This document shows positions 1-11,404 of a stretch of 64,000 nucleotides of DNA, piece after piece. Source of the DNA: Corallium rubrum (Eukaryota; Cnidaria; Anthozoa; Scleralcyonacea; Coralliidae); the NCBI GenBank assembly GCA_964035015.1, contig OZ036004.1:15514030-15578029 (forward strand), in the 5' to 3' direction. The notes under the pieces are model-generated. The model was not told where the DNA came from. It made no database searches and was given only the letters and a program-made list of their open reading frames with translations. The translations under genes and the position numbers were made by a program. The stretch's first letter is position 1. Each line of letters begins with the position of its first letter.

Positions 1-39
<39 letters not shown>

Positions 40-75
40 ATATCTATATATCTATATCTATATATATCTATTTAA
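1..75. repeat. TATC/TATA microsatellite
   Basis: The window opens in a tandem TATC array that degenerates into TATATC and TATA units. It borders the foldback at 77-177. Confidence 0.95.
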
Positions 76-76
76 A

Positions 77-177
77 AATTAGATTATGAGGTCGAAATTT
101 CTATGAGTGAATAGTTGACGAGAGCGGAGCTCGAGTCAACTATCATCTCATAGAAATTGAGAGCGAATAATCTAATT
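77..177. repeat. short foldback (MITE-like) element
   Basis: Two arms of about 43 bp (77-119 and 135-177) are imperfect reverse complements. The outermost stretch, AATTAGATTAT against ATAATCTAATT, is perfect. A 15-bp GC-richer loop separates the arms. No ORF. This is seen directly; that it is mobile is inference. Confidence 0.75.
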
Positions 178-432
178 GTTTTAGTAGAAACTAACTTGTG
201 TACCTTAGTTCTTCCAAATTATTTCAAAAAACGAAGCATAACCATTGTTTCTGTGTGAAAACCAAGGCAAAACAATCTTTCACTCCTCGTGTCCTCCATG
301 TTGTTTTACGGCGTGGCCGCGCGAGTACTGGTACTCAATTTGCTACTCGCTATCTATTGGCGAATAGATATCGAGTAGAGTAGCCAATCAGGTTGCAGCA
401 TTTGCAATAGAATACTAGTAAGTTTCTACTAA

Positions 433-436
<4 letters not shown>

Positions 437-503
<67 letters not shown>
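437..503. repeat. (AT)n microsatellite, left of foldback
   Basis: Pure AT dinucleotides run up to the terminal ACGTGTGGG of the palindromic element that follows. With the tract at 750-801 it forms one AT tract interrupted by that element. Confidence 0.95.
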
Positions 504-505
<2 letters not shown>

Positions 506-747
506 GTGTGGGTTTTGGTCTACGAAACGCAAAGAGTGCTCGATAACATATAGTTAGAGCAAATATAGATTTTCGCTTACCTCAAAAGTCTGCTACAGGC
601 TGTTTCATCTAAAAAAGAATCTTCAGGATTCTTTTTTAGATGAAACAGCCTGTAGCAGACTTTTGAGGTAAGCGAAAATCTATATTTGCTCTAACTACTG
701 TATATGTTATCGAGCACTCTTTGCGTTTCGTAGACCAAAACCCACAC

Positions 748-749
<2 letters not shown>
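504..749. mobile_element. palindromic non-autonomous derivative of PLE termini
   Basis: Arms 504-621 and 627-749 are near-perfect inverted repeats around a 5-bp spacer. Each arm matches the terminal and linker DNA of the PLE copies at 23-37 kb: the ACGTGTGGGTTTTGG end, the GAGTGCTCGATAAC block, the GGTAAGCGAAAATC block, and the hammerhead stem II/III with GAAACAGCC. There is no ORF. The right arm has a 5-bp insertion. At the centre, stem I of the hammerhead is lost, so neither strand has a complete ribozyme. The element sits inside an (AT)n tract. Confidence 0.85.
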
Positions 750-816
<67 letters not shown>

Positions 817-875
817 TGTGTATGTGTACTGTATATCTATGTGTATATCTATGTGTATATCCATGTGTATATTAT
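750..875. repeat. (AT)n then TGTATATC/TATG microsatellite
   Basis: An (AT)n tract continues from the foldback end and then grades into TATG and TGTATATC-type short tandem units. Confidence 0.9.
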
Positions 876-2700
876 TTGAAAGAACACTTAAAATGATAGA
901 GTAACATCTTTTGCAGTTTTTGGTTTCCTTACTTCGTTGTTGAGATATTTCAGTTTGTTTGATATTCAAATTAAACATTTTGATGTCACCCGTGCATAAT
1001 GAGTTATTGAATTTTATCTTTGCTAATATAAAATATCATAACTTGAAAATGTACATGTTTAGTGTTGTGGGTGAAACACACCCACATACTTCCTTCAAAT
1101 TAATATATTTGGTTTGATAATAGAAAAGCTATAACCTCCGATAATTCATTATGCACATACAATGTCAAATTACCTACATGATTACAGTACCTACTATGGT
1201 GAAGTAAATCAACTGTAAGAGAACATTACAATATCTTTGACTCAGTGTCATGTATGTAATTAAAGCTTTTTTCTTAAATACCTGACAGTGTGTCTTTGCA
1301 TATGAATTAAAATCCTGATGAATATATTTGGACATGTCACTGGAGTATCCCATTGACATACCCTATAACAGTATTTTATAGCAGTAGAACTTGTTAGTAA
1401 TTCATTCCCATAATTAATGTATTTTGATCCTCATCAGAATACTGCATAGAAATTTTATTAGGATTTAAAGGAATATTCATTAGCTAGACCATAGAATATT
1501 CACTTTTTTACGGTGTCTTGCAGAATGTTATGGAATGTTCTATTTGATTGTATAGAATATTCTATAAGATCCTATAGAATATCCTATGAAATATTCTATT
1601 GGATTCTATAGAATTAATTCTATAGAATATATCATTAAAAATTCTATAGAACATGTCCCAGTTTCTAATAGAATATTCTATTGGATTCTATGAATATTCT
1701 ATTGAATATTCTATAGAACATTTTTGTAAGGGCTCTTACTGAGTTTTTTTAAAGGAAAAAGTGGTAAACTGCTGAGATACTGTTTAACATCTTGCCACCT
1801 TGTCACTCTGTTCTATCCTAACTGCCTGTGTAGCACTTTTTACACTCTTCATCTTTAATATTGTTCTTTTCTTCTGGAAGTTGTACAAAAATGTTTTGAA
1901 TTGTAGGTTTTCAATAGCCATTAATTTACAGTACACCGAGCAATCTATACCCACTCTTTAGAAATGTTAATAGACTATAGACTTGTTTTTGTGTTCTCTA
2001 TTAACAGGTGTTTTGTGTTCTTATTTTTCTTTCTATATTTGTTTAGATGTTTTGAATGCCAATTATGGATTGGATAAGATTAACAAGTGCCATGCACAAA
2101 TTATTGAGGCATGTAATAAAAAATGCTGAGATCAAAGTAGAAACTCCAAAGTAGAAGGGTTACTGTATACCGGCAGTTAAATGCAACCAAATTGCGTCCA
2201 ATTCGTAAATTTATTTGAACTTTTTTAATTCTCCACTTTAAATGTACATGTAAGTAGCCTGGGTATGGCTTTAATATACACCCTGTATATCAAACCTGTG
2301 AAAACTTCTAACATAACATGTATGACTGGTTGTGATCCATATTATAGCACATTTTATTTAGTTATCCAAATGCACCATTATTATAACTGTATGTGATTTG
2401 AACCAATCAGAATCTGCCACACAGTTCTGATGGGGGTTGACTATACAATGTGGGAGCTTTCACATATTGATAGAGCGTGTACACTCATGTTTTAGTACAT
2501 GTAATTTTGCTGATTGAAAACATAAATTATGGAGCAGTTGAAAATTTGTATTTCTAATTTTTCTACATTTCACTAAGTTCATAATTGCTTGTTATCTTTT
2601 CAATGAACAAATTAAACCAATGTCTGCATTTGTATGAGAATTAGTTCTGTCATTCTGCATGGTAATATACATAAATTATTAAATTATATTTATTGATCAT
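876..2700. other. AT-rich non-genic DNA with a GAATATTCTAT cluster
   Basis: I see no gene here. From about 1490 to 1722 the palindromic word AATATTCTAT and its complement ATAGAATATT recur about a dozen times at irregular spacing, often as TATAGAATATTCTATA. The remainder is AT-rich and unremarkable. Confidence 0.6.
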
Positions 2701-2794
2701 AAAATCTTGGATAGTGCTATTGCAAGGGCATTACTCTGCAAGGGTGTGATCCAGCCACCAAGATACTGGCAACTGGATAATTCTTGGTATGATC

Positions 2795-3345
2795 CTGTAA
2801 GATCTTGGCAAGATCGCCCCAGATCTTGGCAAGATCGCCCCAGATCTTGGCAGGATCACCCCAGATCTTGGCAAGATCGCCCCAGATCTTGGCAAGATCA
2901 CCCCAGATCTTGGCAAGATTCCCCCCAGATCTTGGCAAGATCCCCCAAGATCTTGGCAAGATCCCCCCCAGATCTTGGCAAGATCTCCCCAGATCTTGGC
3001 AAGATCCCCCAAGATCTTGGCAAGATCCCCCCCAGATCTTGGCAAGATCTCCCCAGATCTTGGCAAGATCCCCCAAGATCTTGGCAAGATCTCCCCAGAT
3101 CTTGGCAAGATCTCCCCAGATCTTGGCAAGATCCCCCCAGATCTTGGCAAGATCTTGCCAAGATCCCCCTAGATCTTGGCAAGATTCTGCAATAACTTTG
3201 GCAAGATCTTGCAAGATCTTGGCAATTTCTTGCAGGATCTTGCAGGATCTTGGCAAGTTCTTTGCAGGATCTTGCAGGATCTTGGCAAGATTTTGGCAAG
3301 ATCTTGGCAAGAAATTAACCAAGATCTTGGCAAGATTGTCAACCT
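2795..3345. repeat. minisatellite of palindromic ~21-bp units
   Basis: Roughly twenty head-to-tail units of AGATCTTGGCAAGATC plus a C-rich linker (NCCCC to CCCCCC) run to about 3190. Shorter, irregular variants follow to 3345. Each unit holds the perfect inverted repeat GATCTT-GGC-AAGATC. Because the unit length varies around 21-22 bp, long reading frames stay open in most frames on both strands; these are repeat artefacts, not genes. Confidence 0.95.
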
Positions 3346-6300
3346 GGGAAACAATGATGGCCTCAGTTTGAAACTGGGGATCAGGTGGACCATTATATCA
3401 AACTGACACTGCATTTGGTGTGCATGTTCAATGACTGAATTAAGATACGAATGATCTGTTTCTTGCACAAACCAACAACAACCATTGTTGAACTGCAGTA
3501 AGCTCAAGTCAATTCGACTGTTATAAGAATGAATGCATGATGTCGGATACTTCTGAGCAGTACTGTATTTATATAATTAATACAATATGTCAAGAACTGA
3601 TCAAGAAATTACTATATACAGTTTAAAATCAAATAATATAATATTTGAGAATTTCAGTCCATTGTTATCAAGGAAAACTCTTCAGAAGAACTGCCTAAAG
3701 AATTTAATTAAGGTAAATGAATAGCTGGTGCATTATCATGCATGGTGTTTTATACATCCATTGAAAAGAGTAGGACATTTCAAAAGAATGTGGAATTATT
3801 GAAAGCCGTACTTTGATACTGTGTCCTCTTTCCTTCGTTGATATTCGTGTGATTTATTTCTCAAATCTCAACATAGCTCTTAACTTTTTTTAGTATCACA
3901 GATCAATAAAAACCTACCATGGTCAGGAGCCAAGCCCACCAGTGCTTAGTATTAGATGTAGATTGCCTCAAATATGTTCCAATCAAGTGAATCAACCTCT
4001 CGATCAACCTTAACTGCTACACTTACAGTACCATAATTACAATGTCATCAATATTTAATATCGTCAACTCCTGTAGTGGTCGATTCTGGCACATAATACA
4101 ATGGCTGCATAATACAAGGTAAAGTATCCGCACGCATAGCATTTCTTTCCATCGGTTCTTCGCCGTGTTCATTTTTAGACTTCATTCCTAAAGGATAAGA
4201 GTCGCAGTAATGGACGAAGAGAGGCGAAGTATTTAGCCTGCGTGCGAAACGGGGGAATTCCCGGGTTTGGTTTTGTTTTTGGGTTTTTTTGTTCTGATTT
4301 GGACTGGGCATGAGTTGGGAGCTGTGTATTATGGGAACAATTCAATTTTACTATCAAGCTACGAATATTGTAATATTATGCAAATATGCTATACTGATAT
4401 ATTTCTTATTCATGATTGTATCTTTTTTAGTGTAATCATCGTCTCTCATTAAACTTCCAATGTTAGTGGTCTGTGGTCATTAAGAAGAGACTATTAAACC
4501 CGATTAAACCAGCAATAACCACCCTGTGTTATTGAAAATGGTAAGAGATTTATTGCAGCTTTTATTGTTTAATACTGGGCAGAATTGTTTTTGCAGACTG
4601 ATAAATTGGAAATATTAAAATTTTGCTCTCATTTTCCTATTGAAATAAATTATTTATAATGAAAGTATATTCAAACACAATTCCCATGTCCTAAAATCCG
4701 TCCTGTAATATAATCCTCTGTACAGTTTCCTGTGAAGAGGCCACCACTTCATAATTTTATTCTAATAGTAATATTCTGTGTTATTTTATGATTTATAGGA
4801 ATTGAAATCTGATAATAAACAAAAGTATAGTTGCGTAACTACGTTAATTACTGTGGAATCATCATAAATAGTGATTTTATATGATCAGGTACAGTAAGTA
4901 AGTAATTAATATGGACAAAATCCCACTCGCACCCATGCAGTTGAATTTTGCTGGATGAATATCTATTTCTATAATTATATACAGTGATTGCCAGTTATTT
5001 GACTACATGTATACAGGCATGTACAACTACTGTACTGTACCTGTATTGTCTAGAAAACTTGACCAGCATATTATCACTGACCTCAATATAACCGATTCTA
5101 TGACAATATATACCATTCACTGACCAATAGAGCGGCCAGTGGGTATATATACTGTACTGTGTCACTACTAGACTTTCTTGATAAGTATAAAGCCATCTTG
5201 TATTAGCAAGATTGAGTAAAATACTAAAGGTCCCAACAGTAGTGAAAAGATTAACAATGAATCTGGTAGTTGAAGATAAATCAGTCAAATAATGCATCAC
5301 GAAAATAGTCCATTGCATCACTGAACACAGATCATTCCAACTGCTAACTGATACTTTGTTCAATTGTTTTGCTGGCTATCACTGTTCATGGTTATGTTCT
5401 TAGCTTTTATGGCCAAAACAATTATGGTATTTTTCAACACTTTCAGCTAGACCATGGACTCATTTGGCCCATCTGTATTATGACAAATTGAGTACACCAT
5501 CAAGCCTGAATCTTTTCAACAGTGGTCTTTCCAACACCATTACAATACAGTTTTTTAAACAAGTAAGATTTTTACTTTTTAATTAGACAAACTTATATTT
5601 TAATTAAAATATGACCTCTTGCAGTTTTACGTAATGGTCTCTGATAAATTTTAAATCCTTTATCTGATTGCAGACAAGGGGATTTTTATACTTGTCATTC
5701 CATTGGAGCAAGAAGTATATTCAATATATACTGTAGTTCATCCAAAACAGTTCGTTACATGTACAAGCTGAGGCAGTAGTATTAAAAAATTTGGTTACCA
5801 TACTATTCAATTTGAGGAAATAAAAACTTTATTGATCTGTAGAAGGGAAATTATGACCTGACAGTGCATGTTTATTCATTGTATAATTTAAATAAATGTA
5901 TATTATTTGAATAAGAATTGAATTGTTAGTAAGGCAAAGGTTAATCATTTGATGTAATTCTTTTCATGTAAAATGTAATTTGAATTGATTAAAAGTCAAA
6001 TTTAAATAAACTACAACTGATTTGAAAGAAATGAAGTGAGGATTCTAACGTGAAAATGCTTGCAAACTATGCAATACAACTTTCTAAAATAATACTTATA
6101 ATTTTCACATAGCTTCATAGCTTATGATAACTAGAACCCAAGGACAGTGCAAAGTTTCATAGAGCAAATAACAGTACTGTATTTCAACATAAAAAAAACA
6201 AACACTTGAGCTTTTTACATTTCAAATGATTTATTTTGTTTTAAATTGGACAATACATATATGTACATGTAATACATTGTACAATTCAATGAAAAGTCTT

Positions 6301-6863
6301 GAGATGTTTCAATTTAACTGCTGTATTAGTTCTAGTTTACATTATTGATAAACAGTTAACCCAGCATTAATTAGTAGAGCTAAAAAATTTTCCTCGTTCT
6401 GTTGGAACATGTGGAATGTTGTTAAGTTTTCCTGAATAGGCAGTAATAGACAGCTGGCCAAGGCTTCAAAATATTACTTTTGGTGGCATTTTTTGTTACA
6501 AGAAGGTAACCATGATAAATCATATCGGATAGTGTGTATTTTGAAGGTAAGGGGGGTGACCAGTCATAATTATTGATTTATATTCTAAAATTTGTAGCTT
6601 TTTAAAAGCACAATGTGATAAATGGGATATCTTTAAAGTGCTACCTAATACATTTGTGTTTTTGTTTTATTTGGATTGGCTAAATTCAGAATGCTATTCA
6701 ATCAGTGTGCCTGAAGTTCTGATTATTCTAATTCGCGTAACTCACAATCATAAACAAACAAGAAACATGGCGCAAATTTACCTAAATATAATACTTCGAA
6801 GAACAGCCATAACAATTAAGCAGCTAACTTTTTGTTACAAACAGGTAACCACCATAGCAATGT
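3346..6863. other. non-genic interval
   Basis: No ORF here shows recognisable domain content, and no splice-bounded exon series was found. Open frames at 4048-4311 (-) and 4995-5363 (-) look like chance. The sequence is AT-rich throughout with short homopolymer runs. Confidence 0.55.
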
Positions 6864-8180
6864 AGCTTAGACCTTAATCAAGACATAGTCGATCGAGATA
6901 TGGTCTGGAAACTCGGCAAACTTCAAAGCGCCTATAATGAGCTGTGATTTTATGTTGAACCGTACCTTACACCGTGCACATGCTTTGTAAAGTAGACCTT
7001 GAGTTTTACGACACCCCTTTTAACGACCACCTGCTGTTTACGACCACTTTTTCTGGCACGGACGATTTGTAATAAAAATGTACCTCCGATGTGCGACCAC
7101 CCGCCTAACGCGACCAGCGACCACTTTTTAGTGTCCCAAACAAGATATTTACCTGCTGTGAGCGACCATCTCAACATAAAACTGCCGAAATACGTTAAAG
7201 AAACACCCGTTTTTTCGTAGTAAACAAACGCGAATACGACCACATGCGAAAACAACACGGCAATTGTGCAACACTTCCGGTTTCATACCGCATTTTAGAC
7301 TTGTTTTGCTTCTCTTTTGAGCATTATTTGATGAAAATCTGTGTGACTTTTTGTTGTCAGAGTTAAATACTTTTTAGTTGATGTTTGAGAGTTAATACAA
7401 TGACTGAACAATTCGAAACCATGAGTGATATTTGTTAACTTTAGACAAGTTGATCTTGACGATCGTTGACGTTTAATACCGCGACAAGTTTGTATATTTT
7501 ACAACGGTTTTACAACGGCTTTTTAACTTGGAAAGGAAAGTGACAAAACTCAGTGTTCACATCTAAAAAATACTACTGGAAGATCGTAAATAAAGGCAAG
7601 AGCTAGACCAAACCAGCGTAAAAATTGAATCAAACGTAATAAAAACACAGCGCAAAAACTGAAGTGAACGATAGTACGACACGATTTTGATATGGAGAAC
7701 ATACAAATTCTTTTTCTCTTAATAACCATATTAACATTAATAAATCAAGACTGCACTTCTTTGAAATGTTCTTGCTTTTCCATTTCCCTTGTAAATCTTT
7801 ATAAATCGCCATTTTCCTAACCTGAAACAATGTTTATATAAAGAAGCGCTGCGACGCTGCCAAAATGGCTGCTATGACGTCACATCACTACCTGCCATGT
7901 ACGACCTCCTGTCATTTACGACCACTTTTACCTGGCAACACGGGTGGTCGTAAAACTCAAGTTCTACTGTATTAGGTTTATTAATATTTAAAGAGCACGG
8001 TTGAGTGATTGAACTGAAACGTTGCTATTGGACAATTCGTTCATTATACTAAATTACAATGTGTTCAGTGACCGTGCACCGTGCACGAAACTGCATAAAG
8101 GCGAACAAAAAGATATACCAAACACTTTAGCTGAGTTTCCAGACCATATTTCGATTGACTATGATCAAGATGACTAGGCT
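6864..8180. mobile_element. outer foldback transposon, split by an inner element
   Basis: The left end (from 6864, AGCTTAGACC..) and the right end (to 8180, ..TGACTAGGCT) are imperfect inverted repeats over about 55 bp. They share the block ATGGTCTGGAAACTC and the word GTGCACGGT/ACCGTGCAC further in. Removing the inner element at 6990-7969 leaves about 335 bp, a typical non-coding MITE size. Confidence 0.7.
6990..7969. mobile_element. TA-flanked non-autonomous DNA transposon
   Basis: Ends AAGTAGACCTTGAGTTTTAC (left) and, read inward on the other strand, CAGTAGAACTTGAGTTTTAC (right) form the TIRs. TA flanks both sides (6988-6989 and 7970-7971). Several copies of CGACCAC lie just inside both ends, like transposase-binding repeats. 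No transposase ORF is present. The CAGTAGAAC terminus and TA target point to a mariner/pogo-like family by established pattern; the family call is tentative. Confidence 0.7.
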
Positions 8181-10380
8181 GGTTGTCATCCGTGTATCAG
8201 AAGATAGCACTGTTGTTCCGGTGAGTTAAATGTCTGAAGATATCTGAGCAACACTGTAATGTACAGTAGAACAAAAACTATGATCTGTATCTATACAGAT
8301 CAAATAAATTTCTGATTCTTGGCAAGCTGACGTTGTTGTGGCTTTTCTTCGAAGTCAGTAGGGAATGAGATGTGTGCTGTAGTTCAATTTTTTATCCATT
8401 TTAAACAATTGATGTTGACTAATCCTTTATCTGTATATACTGTAGTTGGTAGTTTTTAAATGGAATGAATCACAGGGTTTAATGTTGAAGTTTTTTATGG
8501 GCAAAATCCACAGTCTTTCAGGTTGATTGGTCATTTTTGTCATTGCTCTACAGTCCACAGTACATGAATGGTACACTGTTTTTTATCCTTTGAAGGTTTA
8601 TGATCTGCAATGGGTATCTAGACTATCTATATGCAGACTGTTTGCACAGAGCACTTATGAGAGACATTCATCCATAGGCAGAGCCATTACCGTTCGACAA
8701 CTACAGTATTTTGGTTTCAACATGACTTTAGTTGCGAAAGAACATCCATAGAACAGCCAGTTTAATCAAGTGAAATGCCAAGTATTACTTGTAAATAAAG
8801 GGTCTTTTATAACTGCTTTAATTTGAGCGTATTGCCGTATTAGTTCGTCGCATGGTAACATGAGAGACATTAACTGGACTTTAATAAATGCAGCGTACGG
8901 GAAACACGTCGTTTGTGACTTGTGATTTTGTCCAAACCATGAGAAGGCGAAAAAAAGATGAGAATTATTAGCTTGTTTTAACCAAAACAAAAGACAATGA
9001 TTGTGAACAGATCACACCAGGCAACCCACAACGGAGTTTATCGGCTAAGAAAGTTTATGCATTCAGCGCCCTTCGTTCATCATACCTAAGCGGCTAATAT
9101 CATACCACCCTTAAGAGAATAGAGAATCTCTAGTTCGGCTCTATACATTTTAGAAATAGCAGTTGGATAGCTTGGCACGGTATTCGTCAAGTACAGTGAA
9201 ATAAAAACTAAAAACTACTGAAAATACGCCGAGAAATCCGCTTACCTTGAAATACCTGTAACAATTTAATCCTTTAGCTCAGACCATATTTAATTAGCCC
9301 ACATAGTCCTTATTTTCTATTAATCGCTTCATGTCTGTCGCGTCTTCTTGTATCTCCGCCATTATTTAATGTGTTCACAAAATTTAGTTTCGCGCGTGCG
9401 CAGTAAGATTCTAACCAAACCGGGGGGAAGACCCAGAGGAAAACATCATATTATTCTGAATTAATACTCGCATACTTCAAGATTAAAATGCAATATTTGA
9501 CTCAAGCCTTTCAAAAGTTACCTGCATATAATTCACTAAATTGCCTTACTTATCAGCGAAACTCTTTAAAGTACCTATTATAACGACGATATTATTCATC
9601 CAAGCACGACAATTTAATGTCGCTAAACTTGGTACGCCCCCCGGAAAAGTTTACACTATCGCTGATGTGAATTTTCTCCACCATCACAATAATGCAAAGT
9701 TTCTGTGAAACTTTGCACTAAAAACTGTAAATCGCAAGACATACTTTAATAAGTGTTGTATCACAACTTGGATCAGTCAATGGTTATCAATTCCCAGACT
9801 GTACTAATGCATTATTAGATCTATTTGGAACTCAGGTACGTTTACAAAATACAAATCCATTTCCTCGTTGCTCGATGTAAAATTTTAAGTTGCTTCGGTG
9901 AGTATATATCTTCTTCCAAAAATAGCGACGTTCTATTGAATTTTTATTATAAGCTGAACCGACATTTGCATATTAAAGTTTCCTTCATCCAACGATGAAC
10001 AAAAAAACACGTTTTAAAATATTTTTTATAAACACGGCGAAACTGTTGACCGTCTGTTGACCACTCGCGAGAAACTCGCGTGGAAAATACGAGCAAATTC
10101 GCGCGCTTTTTCACACCCGAGTTTAAACTTTCAAGCGTGTGACCGTGTTGTAAATGTGAGTACATAAACGTTTTCAACATTTTTAAAAAGCCCTATTTAA
10201 ATGCCTAATAAATCACAATTTCTTTTAGAAAGAACATAAAGAAAATTTTAAAAACGAATGGAGGTAATGAACTGCTAACATACTGTAGTAAAAATAAACC
10301 AAAATGTGTTATAAAAATTAAAAATATAATTAAGGGGGATACAGATTTCAGAATTACCATTAAAAACAGTAATGCCATAC
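8181..10380. other. non-genic interval with one perfect hairpin
   Basis: No recognisable gene. A perfect 10-bp stem with a 3-nt loop (GCAAAGTTTC-TGT-GAAACTTTGC) lies at 9694-9716. A degraded copy of the SINE tail seen at 45,7 kb (ATCAAGTGAAATGCC) lies near 8732-8795. Confidence 0.5.
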
Positions 10381-10395
10381 CAGGGGCGGATTTAG

Positions 10396-11245
10396 ACTAC
10401 GTCAACTAAGTCGCGCGACGAAGTGAAAATTTGACGTGAATATATAATTTTCGTTTGTTGCACGTTGTCAAAAATTTACAAATAAAATCTTGCAAATAAA
10501 AAATAATTATCTAGTAGGAAGGAGTATGTTCTATTCTTAAAATACTTATCTACAGAGGCTTCGGTTCAGGCCAGAAAAATTTCCCCGTTGGCGTTTCTCC
10601 GTTTTCTTACGCGCGAGGCCTCATTCTGTAGCTACGACTGATTTCGAAGAAGAAATGATTTCGGGGAAGCAGTGGGATGCACGGGACATAATGGGAGAAT
10701 CAAGGATGAGATCGGGTTCACAGTCATTTCCAGGCCGCAAATGCGATGCAGGCTCTCGGTTTGATGAATTTGACGAAGGAAGCAACTTCGTCAAATTTTG
10801 ACGAAGTTGGTTGGTTTTCCAACGTTCCTGATTGGCTAATTTTGCTCTAATTACGACTTACGATTGGTGTAGAGGCTGCAACGTCATTTTGCAGGATACG
10901 CGCCTTTTCTGAATAATCAGTATGGTTAGCGATCGCTTCTGTGGTTCTACGAGGCCATGCGCCTATTCTCAGCCATAATATCGCGCCAGAACTGAGTGGC
11001 GTCTTTTTATATTCCCAACACTCAATAGCAAGGATATCTACAAGACCTTTATGATGAAATATTCGTGAAACTTTCATAATATCGAATTATCAATTGCGAG
11101 AATTTTATACAGTGAATCAGTGATGCGCTCTGAGGTCGTCTGAGGTAAGAAACCCTACTATACCGTATGATTTGAATATCATTATAGTCTTTATGATAAT
11201 TTATAGATTTACTCTTGGGCTAGACTTCGCGTTTGCTTGTATTTG
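10396..11245. other. non-genic interval with a perfect hairpin
   Basis: No gene recognised. A perfect 12-bp inverted repeat, AATTTGACGAAG (10767-10778) and CTTCGTCAAATT (10786-10797), has a 7-nt loop and is followed by a third copy of TTTGACGAAG. Confidence 0.5.
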
Positions 11246-11254
11246 ATGTATAAC
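11246..11254. repeat. 9-bp target-site duplication, left copy
   Basis: ATGTATAAC directly precedes the left TIR. The identical nonamer directly follows the right TIR at 18408-18416. Confidence 0.93.
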
Positions 11255-11349
11255 TAGCCTGCGTGCAGACGCTTGTATTTCCGGTGATTAATACGTATAA
11301 GCGTCTGCGCATCGGAAGCCAAAAGCTTGTTCTGGTCACGTGGATTTTC
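11255..11349 (+). repeat. left terminal inverted repeat (95 bp)
   Basis: Starts TAGCCTGCGTGCAGACGC. It matches the reverse complement of 18313-18407 with a single difference. It contains an internal 10-bp inverted repeat, GCAGACGCTT (11265-11274) and AAGCGTCTGC (11299-11308), so each TIR can itself form a hairpin. Confidence 0.95.
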
Positions 11350-11404
11350 AATCGCACTAAAATAATTAATTCGCGCAATGCATTATAATTAGCTATGATT
11401 ATTC

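Noticed and set aside
2707-3371. Long overlapping ORFs on both strands rich in PRSWQD / ARSPQIL repeats
   Set aside because: They arise from the 21-22-bp minisatellite, which is open in most frames; no start context or non-repeat domain.
4995-5363. 122-aa minus-strand ORF
   Set aside because: No domain, no splice context, AT-rich surroundings; likely chance.
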